Position numbers and translations under genes: made by a program
NCBI GenBank assembly: GCA_017882465.1
Contig: JADGPN010000008.1
Location: 1-38,121 of the forward strand
DNA: 38,121 nt
Direction: 5' to 3'
Source: Solirubrobacteraceae bacterium
GTDB lineage: Bacteria > Actinomycetota > Thermoleophilia > Solirubrobacterales > Solirubrobacteraceae
Notes under the pieces: model-generated
Seen by the model: the letters and a program-made list of their open reading frames with translations, nothing else
What the model was told of the DNA's origin: nothing
Database searches by the model: none
Shown here: in pieces, positions 6,671-14,549 of the stretch
How positions within the stretch are numbered: position 1 is the stretch's first letter
How the letters are laid out: the number at the start of each line of letters is the position of its first letter

Positions 6671-8287
6671 ATGGCGCTTGCCCGGGCAACCGATCCGTAT
6701 TCGGACCCGTCCTGGTCAGGCTGGGGCGATCCGGCGAACGTGCCCGAGCTGCCCGAGGAAGTCCTGAGCCTGCTCGGTCACGCCCTCGGCGTTAGCCGGC
6801 CCGGCCGCCGCCCGGGGCCGATCTCGGCGGTCACGCTGCCGGCCAGCCGCCTGCCGGCCCCCGTCAGGACGATGCTCGAGACCGCGATCGGCGTCGCCAA
6901 TGTCGTCGACCGCGACGAGGCCCGGGTGCGTCACACCCGCGGCAAGTCGACGCCCGACCTGCTGCGCGTGCGCGCGGGCGACTTCGGTGCCGCGCCCGAC
7001 CTGGTCGTGCTGCCCGGATCCCACCAGCAGGTGCTCGAGGCGCTCCGGATCTGCAGCCAGCACCGAATCGCAGTGGTGCCGTTCGGGGGCGGGACGTCGG
7101 TCGTGGGCGGCCTGCAGCCGCGGTCTGAGCCGTTTGCCGGCGTCATCGCGCTCGATCCGCGACGGCTCAACGGCCTGCTCGGGCTCGACGAGGTGTCGCA
7201 GGTCGCCACGCTGGAGGTCGGCCTGCGCGGGCCCCAGGCCGAGTCGCTCTTGGGCTCGCGCGGCTTCACCACCGGCCACTACCCGCAGTCCTTCGAATAC
7301 GCGACGATCGGAGGCTACGCGGCCACGCGCTCGAGCGGTCAGGCCTCGGCGGGCTACGGCCGCTTCGACGACCTCGTCGTGGGCCTGCGGGTAGCGACGC
7401 CGGTGGGCGAGCTGTCGATTGGCGGCCGAGCGCCCAAGTCGGCCGCCGGCCCCGATCTGCGGCAGCTGATCCTCGGATCCGAGGGGACCCTGGGCGTGAT
7501 CACCGCTGTCAGCCTGCAGATCCGGCCGCTGCCCGAGACGCGGGTGTACGAGGGCTGGCGCTTCGATTCGTTCGCCACCGGCGCGTCCGCACTGCGCACA
7601 CTCGCGCAGGATGGGCGTCGGCCCACCGTGCTGCGGTGCTCCGACGAAGCCGAGACGGCGCTGAACCTGGCGCGCCCGGCGGAGATCGGTGCCGAGGGAG
7701 CCGGCGGGGGGTGCCTGGCCATCGTCGGCTGGGAGGGCTCGGCGGAGGACGTCGACATGCGCGGCCGGGGCGCCACCCGGATGCTCGAGGCCCTGGGCCG
7801 CGGCCCGGAGCCCGAAGCGGGCGAGAGCTGGGCGCGGGACCGCTATCGCGGGCCGTATCTCCGGGACGCACTGCTCGACGCCGGAGCACTGGTCGAGACG
7901 CTGGAGACGGTCACCTTCTGGTCCTTGCTTCCGGCCCTCTACGCCGCGGTGTCGGGGGCGCTCCGCGACTCGCTCATCGCGCAGGGCACCCCGCCGGTGA
8001 TCCTATGCCACATCTCGCACGTGTATGCCTCGGGCGCCTCGCGTTACTTCACCGTCGGCTGCGCTCAGCTGAAGGACCCGGTCGAGCAGTGGCGCCGGGC
8101 CAAGGCCGCCGCCTCGGACGCGATCCTCGCGGCCGGCGGCTCGATCACCCACCATCACGGCGTCGGCCGGGACCACCGCGATTGGTACGAGCGCGAGCTC
8201 GGCCCGACCGCCGTCGAGGCCCTGCGGGCGGTCAAGACGGAGCTCGATCCGGCCGGGGTTCTCAATCCCGGGATCCTCATTCCCTGA
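6671..8287 (+). CDS. FAD-binding oxidase, alkyldihydroxyacetonephosphate synthase-like
   Basis: The 538-residue protein belongs to the vanillyl-alcohol oxidase/PCMH FAD superfamily, in the AGPS-like branch. It has an N-terminal segment (about 1-110), the FAD-binding domain (VVPFGGGTSVVGG at about 137-149; GSEGTLGVITAVSLQIRP at about 269-286) and a C-terminal cap. The cap contains SITHHHGVGRDH, matching the HHH active-site motif of alkylglycerone-phosphate synthase. AGPS swaps the acyl chain of acyl-dihydroxyacetone phosphate for a fatty alcohol in ether-lipid synthesis; bacterial relatives may instead oxidise hydroxy acids, so the reaction is not certain. The ATG at 6671 lacks a clear ribosome site. 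The M29 aminopeptidase gene follows closely and may be cotranscribed. Confidence 0.85.
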   Translation: MALARATDPYSDPSWSGWGDPANVPELPEEVLSLLGHALGVSRPGRRPGPISAVTLPASRLPAPVRTMLETAIGVANVVDRDEARVRHTRGKSTPDLLRVRAGDFGAAPDLVVLPGSHQQVLEALRICSQHRIAVVPFGGGTSVVGGLQPRSEPFAGVIALDPRRLNGLLGLDEVSQVATLEVGLRGPQAESLLGSRGFTTGHYPQSFEYATIGGYAATRSSGQASAGYGRFDDLVVGLRVATPVGELSIGGRAPKSAAGPDLRQLILGSEGTLGVITAVSLQIRPLPETRVYEGWRFDSFATGASALRTLAQDGRRPTVLRCSDEAETALNLARPAEIGAEGAGGGCLAIVGWEGSAEDVDMRGRGATRMLEALGRGPEPEAGESWARDRYRGPYLRDALLDAGALVETLETVTFWSLLPALYAAVSGALRDSLIAQGTPPVILCHISHVYASGASRYFTVGCAQLKDPVEQWRRAKAAASDAILAAGGSITHHHGVGRDHRDWYERELGPTAVEALRAVKTELDPAGVLNPGILIP

Positions 8288-8353
8288 ACCGCGTACGTGG
8301 TCGCGTACCCCGAGCGCGGGGCGGTCGCGCTCCGCCTGAGTAGAGTGGCCGGT

Positions 8354-9547
8354 GTGGACACGGTCAGGGCACTGGCGGAGCTGATCGTCCGCTTCGGCGC
8401 CAACGTGCAGCCGGGGCAGATCGTGGCACTCTCCTCCGAGCCGGGCAAGGAGCCGCTGACCCGGGCGGTGGCCGAGGTGGCCTACGAGCAGGGCGCGAAG
8501 TTCGTCGACCTGTCAGTGTTCGACGTGCACGTCAAGCACGCTCGCGCGCTGCACGCCGCGGAGGACACGCTCGACTTTGTGCCGCCGTGGTACGGCGAGC
8601 GCGTGCTGGCGTTGGGCGAGCATCGCTGCGCCCGGATCGCGCTCTCCGGTCCCGTCGCCCCGAACATCATGAGCGACGTCGACCCGGTTCGCCTCGGCAA
8701 GGACATGCTGCCCGCGCTGCGGGAGAGCATCCCGGTCCTCAACGCGCGCACCACCAACTGGACCATCTCCCCCTGCCCCACCCCGGATTGGGCCGAGCTC
8801 GTTCATCCCCACCTCGATCCGGATGCCGCGCTCGAGCGCCTGTGGTCACAGATCGCCCACATCTGCAGGCTCGATGAGAGCGATCCGATCGCTGCCTGGA
8901 CGGCCCGGATCGACAAGCTGGTCTCGACCTCACAGAAGCTCGACGGACTCCAGCTCGACGCGCTCCGGTTCGAAGGCCCGGGCACCGATCTGACGATCGG
9001 GCTGCTTCCGGCCAGCCGCTGGCGCTGCGGGCGCTTCGAGACGGCGGGCGGCATCGTCCACGCGCCCAACATCCCCACCGAGGAGGTGTTCACCAGCCCC
9101 GATCCCGAGCGCGTCGACGGCGTGGTCCGGGCCACCAAGCCCCTGTTCACCTCGGGCGCCAAGATCACCGGCATCCGGGTGCGGTTCGAGGCCGGCCGCG
9201 CGGTCGACGTCGAGGCCGATGAGGGCGGCGGCACGCTGCGGGCCCTGTGCGAGCGGGACCCCGGGGCGGCCCGGCTGGGCGAGGTGGCACTGGTCGACCG
9301 AGAAGGCCGGATTGGCCCGCTCGAGACCGTCTTCTACGACACGCTGCTCGACGAGAATGCCGCCAGCCACATCGCGCTGGGCCAGGGCTTCGAGTTCGCC
9401 ATCGCCGAGGAGCCCGAGCGCGAGCGCGTGAATCGCTCAGAGATCCACGTTGACTTCATGATCGGGTCGGGCGAGGTGGCGGTCACCGGGACGACCCGGG
9501 ACGGAACCGAGGTGCCGCTCCTGCGCGACGGTACGTGGCAGATCTGA
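8354..9547 (+). CDS. M29 family metallo-aminopeptidase
   Basis: The protein has the M29 (thermophilic aminopeptidase T/AmpS) features. The N-terminus resembles LAELIVRFGANVQPGQ. NIPTEEVFTSPD sits mid-protein, DENAASHIALGQG follows, and EIHVDFMIGS lies near the end; the Glu, His and Asp of these motifs are the family's co-catalytic metal ligands. M29 enzymes cleave N-terminal residues from peptides in the cytoplasm. I chose the GTG at 8354 because family members start a few residues before the LAELLV-type helix. A GTG at 8345 or 8297 in the same frame would add 3 or 19 residues. From 8354 the length is 397 residues. It lies 66 bp after the FAD oxidase gene and just before tRNA-Ser. Confidence 0.88.
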   Translation: MDTVRALAELIVRFGANVQPGQIVALSSEPGKEPLTRAVAEVAYEQGAKFVDLSVFDVHVKHARALHAAEDTLDFVPPWYGERVLALGEHRCARIALSGPVAPNIMSDVDPVRLGKDMLPALRESIPVLNARTTNWTISPCPTPDWAELVHPHLDPDAALERLWSQIAHICRLDESDPIAAWTARIDKLVSTSQKLDGLQLDALRFEGPGTDLTIGLLPASRWRCGRFETAGGIVHAPNIPTEEVFTSPDPERVDGVVRATKPLFTSGAKITGIRVRFEAGRAVDVEADEGGGTLRALCERDPGAARLGEVALVDREGRIGPLETVFYDTLLDENAASHIALGQGFEFAIAEEPERERVNRSEIHVDFMIGSGEVAVTGTTRDGTEVPLLRDGTWQI

Positions 9548-9585
9548 TCGCAGCACACATCGGTACGCTTCGCGGACTCCACCCA

Positions 9586-9675
9586 GGAGAGGTGCCGGAG
9601 CGGTTGAACGGGCGCGACTGGAAATCGCGTAACGGGGGTTAACCTCGTTCGGGGGTTCGAATCCCCCCCTCTCCG
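9586..9675 (+). tRNA. tRNA-Ser (anticodon GGA)
   Basis: The acceptor stem GGAGAGG (9586-9592) pairs with CCTCTCC (9668-9674), with discriminator G at 9675. The anticodon stem CGCGA/TCGCG (9613-9617 and 9625-9629) encloses the loop CTGGAAA, giving anticodon GGA at 9620-9622, which reads UCC and UCU. A long variable arm (about 9630-9650), typical of serine tRNAs, and a T arm GGGGG-TTCGAAT-CCCCC follow. The 90-nt gene does not encode the 3' CCA, so it must be added by enzyme. Confidence 0.97.
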
Positions 9676-9731
9676 TTCGTTCTTCCAAGAGATCGACCGC
9701 GCACACACTCGTGCAGCCTGAGCCGGGCGAG

Positions 9732-9763
9732 GGGCCCCGCCCTCTGAGTCGAGGACGGGGCCC
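9732..9763. terminator. Strong hairpin between tRNA-Ser and the convergent minus-strand gene
   Basis: Arms at 9732-9744 (GGGCCCCGCCCTC) and 9751-9763 (GAGGACGGGGCCC) pair at 12 of 13 positions around a 6-base loop. The remaining pair is a G-U type. It lies between convergent transcription units and could serve both strands. There is no T-tract, so intrinsic termination in the classical sense is not assured. Confidence 0.7.
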
Positions 9764-9780
9764 TGGACGCGCCCCCAGGT

Positions 9781-10614
9781 TCAGTGGCTCGGGTGCCCGC
9801 GCCTGCGGTTGCGGGTCTTGAACGTAACGGTCTGGGTTGACACCGTCACGGTCCGCCGGTTGCCAAGTGCCTCGGTCACCCGGAGCTTGACCTCCAGCAC
9901 GTTTCGCGTCGCGAGCAGCTTCCTACCCGTGCGGTTCAGCGAGATCCGCACGGTCTTATTCTTGCCCGCGCTCAGCGCCACGCTAGCCGTGCCAACGACC
10001 ACGACCTTGTGCTTCCTGCGTCCGCTGTCGCGGGTCCTGCGTCCGCTGTCGCGGGCTGTGACCGCGATCAGCTTGTGGCCTTTGAACGTCTCGGTCACGC
10101 TCATGCTCAGAGCGAGCGTGCACTTGGCACCCGCAGCTCCGGCGCACGCTATGCGCACGCTCGCGTTCGTCCCTGAGACCTTCGCATGCCCGACCTTCGT
10201 GGTACCGGGTGCCAGCGGGCTTGTCGTCAGCGTCTGGTCGCCGCCGACGAGCTTCCCGAAGTCGCTCGCGGCCACGGCCCGGTAGTGGATCGTGGTCCCG
10301 GCGGGGAGGCCCGCGAGCTGCGCCGTGAACGGTGTCGCGACATTGGTCGGCGCGAGCTTCTGCGCCGCCGTGCTCTGCCCGTAGGCGGTCGTCGTGCCGT
10401 ACTCGAACGAAGCGTTCACTGAGGCACCCTGCGGATTCACCGTCCCGCTCAGCGTCGCCGCCAAGGTGGTGATCCCACTCGCCGCGCCCGTCACCGGAGC
10501 ATCCTGCTGGTAGGCGTCGGCGAACAGTGCGCGCGGGCTCGTCCCATTCGCAAACAGGAAGAACGGCGTCCCGACGGCCCCGCCCTGGCATGCCGCTCCG
10601 TCGGCGTTGAACGG
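9781..10614 (-). pseudogene. C-terminal part of the secreted repeat protein, detached by a frameshift
   Basis: This frame continues the 10491-12215 gene after one missing base. It opens directly after an in-frame TAG (10617-10615) and reads PFNADGAACQGGAVG, then a Fn3-like segment (LSGTVNPQGASVNASFEYG, then TTIHYRAVAASDFG). Such segments are common in secreted actinobacterial proteins. The end is basic and beta-rich (VALSAGKNKTVRISLNRTG), resembling the C-terminal tails of these proteins. It includes a 7-residue tandem repeat, RDSGRRT twice, from a perfect 21-bp duplication. No ribosome site or start belongs to this part; the first in-frame start is at 10494. Joined to the upstream part with one base restored, the full product would be 811 residues. 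Confidence 0.7.
10014..10055. repeat. Perfect 21-bp tandem repeat encoding RDSGRRT
   Basis: Two identical 21-bp units (10014-10034 and 10035-10055) lie inside the C-terminal coding part of the secreted protein and keep its reading frame. They add seven basic residues to an exposed-looking linker. Confidence 0.9.
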
Positions 10615-12215
10615 CTAGCGATGCGCGATGACGAGATCGGCTCGCGGACGTCGGCCTGGGCGGTCGGCGTCAGCGGCACGTTGCTCTCGTCGAGCACGAA
10701 CGTCGGATTCGCCGGATTGACGAAGTGACCGGCAAAGGCCATCACGACGCCGCCGCCAATGTCCTCACGCCATGATACGTATGGCGTGTTGCCCGAGAAC
10801 GTGATGTCCGGACGAGTCGAGTCGTTGGCTCCGGTCGAGATCGGGGCGCCGTTGTTGACCAGCTGGAAATGAGCGCTCGCCCCGGTGCCCACCAGCCGCG
10901 AGACGAACACCTGCTTCACGCCGCCGAGATCCTCGTCCCACACGACCCACGGGACTGTTGGATTTGCCGGGTTCATCGCGCCGGCTGCAACGCGCGGGTC
11001 CTCCGCGTCCTTGAGCGGGTTCTTGTTGAGGCAGCACTGCTCCTCGTTCGCGGCCGATGCGGCGCAGTTTCCGAACCCATTCGTTCCGGTCATGTCGAGC
11101 GTCCCGCTCAGCTGGCTGCCGACCGACACCCAATGGAAGCCGCCGTTGGCGCCGACGCCATCGCTGATCCCCTTGGCCGCGAACAACATCTCGTTGCTCT
11201 GCAGCCCCGAGATCGCGCTCGGGCCCTTCTCGTACCAGACGACCCACGGCACGCTGTCCTGGTTGCCGGTGAACGCGATGTCAGGCTCGATCCCGTCGCG
11301 GGTGGGATCGATGTTCAGGCTCGGGTCCGCGGCGCCGCTGCCGACTCGCGGGATCCCGGTCTGCTGCCAGCAGAAGCCGCCGATCGCCGGGACGTGCCCG
11401 GTCGCGTCGGGCACACCAGCAGGCTTGACGGTGTCGCAGTTGGCGCTTGCCGGGCCAATCGGTCGCTCGACGAAGATCTGGTCCTTGCCGCTGACGGGCA
11501 GATTGGTCGTCTCCTGCCAGGTGACCCAGGGTCCGGGCTTCGTGGGGTCGACCGCCGAGCCACCCGCCACGGATGGATTCTCGGCGCCCTGATCGGTGTG
11601 GATGTTGAGTGACGGGACCCGCCCGCCGCCGCCGGTACCGCGGCTCTGGCCACCGAAGATCCACTTGCCCTGATTAGCGTCGCCCGTGTTGTCGAAGCGG
11701 CTGGCGAACACGTTGTGGTTGCCAAAGCCCGTACCACTCGTGTTCTCGTACCAGGTCGCCCACGGAACCGTCCGTCCGGCTCCCGCGAAATCGATTGCGG
11801 GCGCTTCGCCAGCTTGGCCTTGATCGAAGTTCAGCGACCCCTTGAATGTGGGGCTGGCGCTCGACCTACCGCCCACCGTCCCGATGCCACGGGTAGTCCA
11901 CGCGCCGCCCGCGAAAGAACGCGAGAAGATCTGGTCCTGCGGCGGCGGCGATCCGTTCCTCTCCTGCTGGCGGAAGACTGCCCACGGGACGGCCGGCTTG
12001 CCGGCCGTGAGCGCGCCCCCAACAACGTCTGAGTTCGTCGGATCGTCTCCGTTCACGCTGATCGTCTTGTCGATCCCAGCTGCGAGATCGTCATTCACCT
12101 GTCCGCCGGGCGGGAGTGCCTGAAGCGCCGCCGCCGAGCTGGCGGTCGCGAGTGCGATCACCGACCCTGCGAGGGCGATCCGTGCCCGCCGAGATTTGTG
12201 CATTTGCATTCCCAT
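10491..12215 (-). CDS. Secreted repeat protein, likely beta-propeller, frameshifted near its 3' end
   Basis: A signal peptide is clear: basic start (MHKSRRAR), a hydrophobic stretch and an Ala-rich cleavage site near residues 28-31. The body carries about six copies, spaced at variable intervals, of a strand motif of the form VPWxxWxE (AVPWAVFRQQ, TVPWATWYENT, GPWVTWQETT, SVPWVVWYEK, TVPWVVWDED, TPYVSWRED). These suggest propeller blades of an extracellular protein. The genuine frame appears to end at about residue 534 (10614). The last 40 residues are Arg/Ser-rich noise caused by the loss of one C in the run at 10613-10614. The ribosome site AAGGAG sits 5 bases before the ATG. The ECF sigma and anti-sigma genes lie directly upstream on the same strand, so it may be their target. 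Ligand and role are unknown. Confidence 0.75.
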   Translation of the reverse strand: MGMQMHKSRRARIALAGSVIALATASSAAALQALPPGGQVNDDLAAGIDKTISVNGDDPTNSDVVGGALTAGKPAVPWAVFRQQERNGSPPPQDQIFSRSFAGGAWTTRGIGTVGGRSSASPTFKGSLNFDQGQAGEAPAIDFAGAGRTVPWATWYENTSGTGFGNHNVFASRFDNTGDANQGKWIFGGQSRGTGGGGRVPSLNIHTDQGAENPSVAGGSAVDPTKPGPWVTWQETTNLPVSGKDQIFVERPIGPASANCDTVKPAGVPDATGHVPAIGGFCWQQTGIPRVGSGAADPSLNIDPTRDGIEPDIAFTGNQDSVPWVVWYEKGPSAISGLQSNEMLFAAKGISDGVGANGGFHWVSVGSQLSGTLDMTGTNGFGNCAASAANEEQCCLNKNPLKDAEDPRVAAGAMNPANPTVPWVVWDEDLGGVKQVFVSRLVGTGASAHFQLVNNGAPISTGANDSTRPDITFSGNTPYVSWREDIGGGVVMAFAGHFVNPANPTFVLDESNVPLTPTAQADVREPISSSRIASRSTPTERHARAGPSGRRSSCLRMGRARAHCSPTPTSRMLR

Positions 12216-12351
12216 CAGATCTCCTTCGCTCGAGTTTCGTTCTCGAACGGATTACGGGCACCGCCTCAGACGGTTCGCGCCGGTTTGTGGCGACCACGCG
12301 CGGCGCATGGCGCACCGAGCGGCCGGGAACAAGCTCAGCGCCCAAGGGCTC

Positions 12352-13056
12352 TCAGTGCGCGGCGCGAATCGTCCCGACCAGCACGCGTCTGCCGGAGGAG
12401 GCCGGATCGCCGTTGGCCTGCTGCTGGGTGACGGTGAGGGTGCGGAACTGCGTTACCGGGACCCCAGACCACAGGGTCACGTGCTCGGCGTCGTTGAACG
12501 TACCGACCGGTACCAGAATCCCGGCGGCGTTCTTCAGCCACGCCTGGTAGTAGCGGCCGTTCGCACGGTGCGGCAGGCCCGTCGCCGCGAGCTCGATCCG
12601 CCAGCCGGAGGTCGTCTTCGTCAGCGTCGCCGAGCCGTGCGCGGCAGGCGCAAGCGGCGTGCCCGAGACGACCATGGCGAATCGCAGCGGCGTGGCTGAC
12701 TTGTTGCCAACGGCGAGCGCAACGATGACCGCTGCGACGGTCGCTGCCGCGAACGCGCCGAGCGCGAACGCGGGGCGACCGAAGCGGGAGCGAAGCGAAG
12801 GTGCCCTGCGGCGCGCGGGTCGAGTCCTCGCCTCGTCTGAGACCGCCGGTGCGGCAGCGCCGCCTGGCTGGTTTCGCGCTTCCTCAACGATCGCGTTGAC
12901 CACGCTATCTTCGAGCGCGGTGTCGGGCTCCTCCCAGGTGGCCGGCGTCTCCAGCAGCATGCGCAGCTCATCGAGCTCGGCGCGCTCATGCGGAGTGAGC
13001 GATCCGACAGCCTCACCCGACAGATACGCAATCCGGTCGCTATCGCTGGTGCTCAC
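12352..13056 (-). CDS. Anti-sigma factor, RskA-like
   Basis: The 234-residue protein has an N-terminal cytoplasmic helical region (about 1-65: DRIAYLSGEAVGSLTPHERA) that would hold the sigma factor. A Pro/Arg-rich linker and one membrane helix (about 95-117) follow. The extracytoplasmic C-terminal RskA domain (about 120-234) contains SGWRIELAATGLP and GRYYQAWLKNAAG. Unlike zinc-type anti-sigma factors it has no cysteines, so the HxxxCxxC motif is missing, as in RskA. It lies 46 bp downstream of the ECF sigma gene on the same strand, the usual arrangement of a sigma/anti-sigma pair. Release of the sigma factor would need regulated proteolysis of this membrane protein. The inducing signal is unknown. 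Confidence 0.9.
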   Translation of the reverse strand: MSTSDSDRIAYLSGEAVGSLTPHERAELDELRMLLETPATWEEPDTALEDSVVNAIVEEARNQPGGAAAPAVSDEARTRPARRRAPSLRSRFGRPAFALGAFAAATVAAVIVALAVGNKSATPLRFAMVVSGTPLAPAAHGSATLTKTTSGWRIELAATGLPHRANGRYYQAWLKNAAGILVPVGTFNDAEHVTLWSGVPVTQFRTLTVTQQQANGDPASSGRRVLVGTIRAAH

Positions 13057-13102
13057 TGATACGCCTCTTTCCGTTCCATACGGTAGACCACTGCGTCTCG
13101 GT

Positions 13103-13642
13103 TCATTCCCGTAAGTGCCCGAGCAGCGCCGCCAGGCGCTTGTGGGCCCTGAACGACCTCGATTTCACCGTCCCCACCGCCACTCCGAGCCGCTCCGCGA
13201 TGTCCACGTGCGTCATCCCGTCGAAGTGCTTCAGCCGGATGACCTCCTGCTCGTCAGCCGGCAGCCGCGCCACCGCCCGGCGAACCTCCCAGACGTCGGA
13301 GATCGCCTCCGCCGATTCCGGGCTGGAGATCAGCGACGGCTCGCTCGACGGGACCGAGTCCAGCGGGTCTGCGGCGCGAAGCGCCTCGCGGCGATAGAGG
13401 TCAATCGCGACCCGGCGGGCGATCGCGGCCAGCCAGGGCCCGAGCTCCCGCCGATCGTCAAAGCTCTGCGCAGCGCGCCACGCTTTCAGGAACGCCTGCT
13501 GGGTCGCTTCCTCCGCCAGCCCCCGCTCGCCCAGAACCTTGTACGCGACCGCGTACACGAGCCCCCCGTAAGAGCGATAGATCGAGCGCACGGCGTCGGG
13601 ATCGCCGTGACAAAAACGTCTGCGCAGCTCCCCTTCGAGCAC
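13103..13642 (-). CDS. ECF-type RNA polymerase sigma factor
   Basis: The 179-residue protein has the two ECF domains. Region 2 (about 15-85) includes YGGLVYAVAYKVLGE, AEEATQQAFLKAW and LAAIARRVAIDLYRRE. Region 4 (about 120-175) includes LPADEQEVIRLKHFDGMTH and the helix-turn-helix ERLGVAVGTVKSRSFRAHKR. Pairing with an RskA-like anti-sigma factor resembles the SigK/RskA class. The start is a GTG at 13642, which gives normal length. It leads a probable operon sigma, anti-sigma, secreted protein. Its own promoter probably lies in the 93 bp between it and the TetR gene; I did not find a convincing ECF motif there. Confidence 0.93.
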   Translation of the reverse strand: MLEGELRRRFCHGDPDAVRSIYRSYGGLVYAVAYKVLGERGLAEEATQQAFLKAWRAAQSFDDRRELGPWLAAIARRVAIDLYRREALRAADPLDSVPSSEPSLISSPESAEAISDVWEVRRAVARLPADEQEVIRLKHFDGMTHVDIAERLGVAVGTVKSRSFRAHKRLAALLGHLRE

Positions 13643-13735
13643 CGCGCGGACGCTACCAGCGCCTCCACGGCGGGATCAGACTCTCGTCGCCTTCTTCAAC
13701 AAGAGCCGCTGGAGCTGCCCAGCCGTTCAGCAACG

Positions 13736-14443
13736 TCAGAGCTCGAAGGAAGTCTCACCAAGCCCGCTCCCCTCGTCGCCGAGCAGGCGCGCCAGTCCCG
13801 GGTAGACCAGCTCCATCAGCCAGTCGGCGAGCGTCTCGGCCGGCACGCCCGGGTTGACTCGCCACCAGTGAGCGAGCCATTCGAAGGCGCCGTTGACCGC
13901 GTGCACGGCCGCCTCGAGCCGCCTCGCGTCGAGCTGCCGGCCCTGCCGCTCGGCGCGGTCGCGCAGGAGCGCGATCACCATCGCGTTCTGGCGCGCCCTG
14001 ATGTCGTTCAGGTGCGTTGTGTGCGGCGCGCCCCCCTCGTCGGCATACAGCATCGCCCACGCCGCCCGGTGGCCGTCGATGAAGTGGAAGAAGGCCACCG
14101 CGCCGGCGCGGAAGGTGGCCATCGGGTCGTGCTCGGAGGCAGTAGCCGCCGCGACGCACGCCGCCAACTCGTCGGCGGCGCGCTCGATCAGCCGGCGGTG
14201 GAGGCCCTCCTTGCTCTCGAACAGCTCGTAGATCAGGGGCTTGGAGACGCCGGCGCGGCGGGCCAGCTCATCCATCGAGGCGCCTGTATATCCGCGCTCG
14301 GAGAACAGCTCCTCGGCCAGGCCCAGGATCTGGCGCTCGCGCACCGGCCGCGGGACGCGCCCGTGGCGGTATCTCCCGACCTCGTCGAGCCCTCCGGTCC
14401 CGCCGAGGCGGCTCGTCTCGAGTCCTGAGTCAGACGCGCTCAT
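13736..14443 (-). CDS. TetR family transcriptional regulator
   Basis: The 235-residue protein has a 30-residue Gly/Arg-rich lead, then the TetR helix-turn-helix (about 35-80: RQILGLAEELFSERGYTGAS, then ELARRAGVSKPLIYELFESK). An all-helical ligand domain follows, with FHFIDGHRAAWAMLYADEG and an end at LARLLGDEG. TetR proteins repress until a ligand binds. It is divergent from the flavin monooxygenase gene, with a palindromic site between, so it most likely represses that gene and itself. The ligand would plausibly be the monooxygenase substrate (a ketone, steroid or other lipophilic compound), which is inference. Confidence 0.92.
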   Translation of the reverse strand: MSASDSGLETSRLGGTGGLDEVGRYRHGRVPRPVRERQILGLAEELFSERGYTGASMDELARRAGVSKPLIYELFESKEGLHRRLIERAADELAACVAAATASEHDPMATFRAGAVAFFHFIDGHRAAWAMLYADEGGAPHTTHLNDIRARQNAMVIALLRDRAERQGRQLDARRLEAAVHAVNGAFEWLAHWWRVNPGVPAETLADWLMELVYPGLARLLGDEGSGLGETSFEL

Positions 14444-14497
14444 ACGCGGAGTCTAGGAGGCGACGCGGGGTGTGATGGAACGCACACATGGACAGCT

Positions 14498-14515
14498 TAC
14501 CCTTGGTAGGTTACC
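14498..14515. promoter_or_regulatory. Candidate TetR operator between the TetR and monooxygenase genes
   Basis: TACC (14498-14501), GGTA (14505-14508) and TACC (14512-14515) alternate with a 7-bp period. They form two overlapping dyads, TACC-CTT-GGTA and GGTA-GGT-TACC. The site lies in the 106-bp divergent intergenic region, 35 bp before the monooxygenase ATG. Assignment to this TetR protein is by position. Confidence 0.6.
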
Positions 14516-14549
14516 TTTAGTCAGTCAACACCGCCGAGGGGAGAAGAGC

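Noticed and set aside
14472-14549. Upstream start for the monooxygenase at 14472
   Set aside because: It has no ribosome site and would include the probable TetR operator; the ATG at 14550 has a strong ribosome site.
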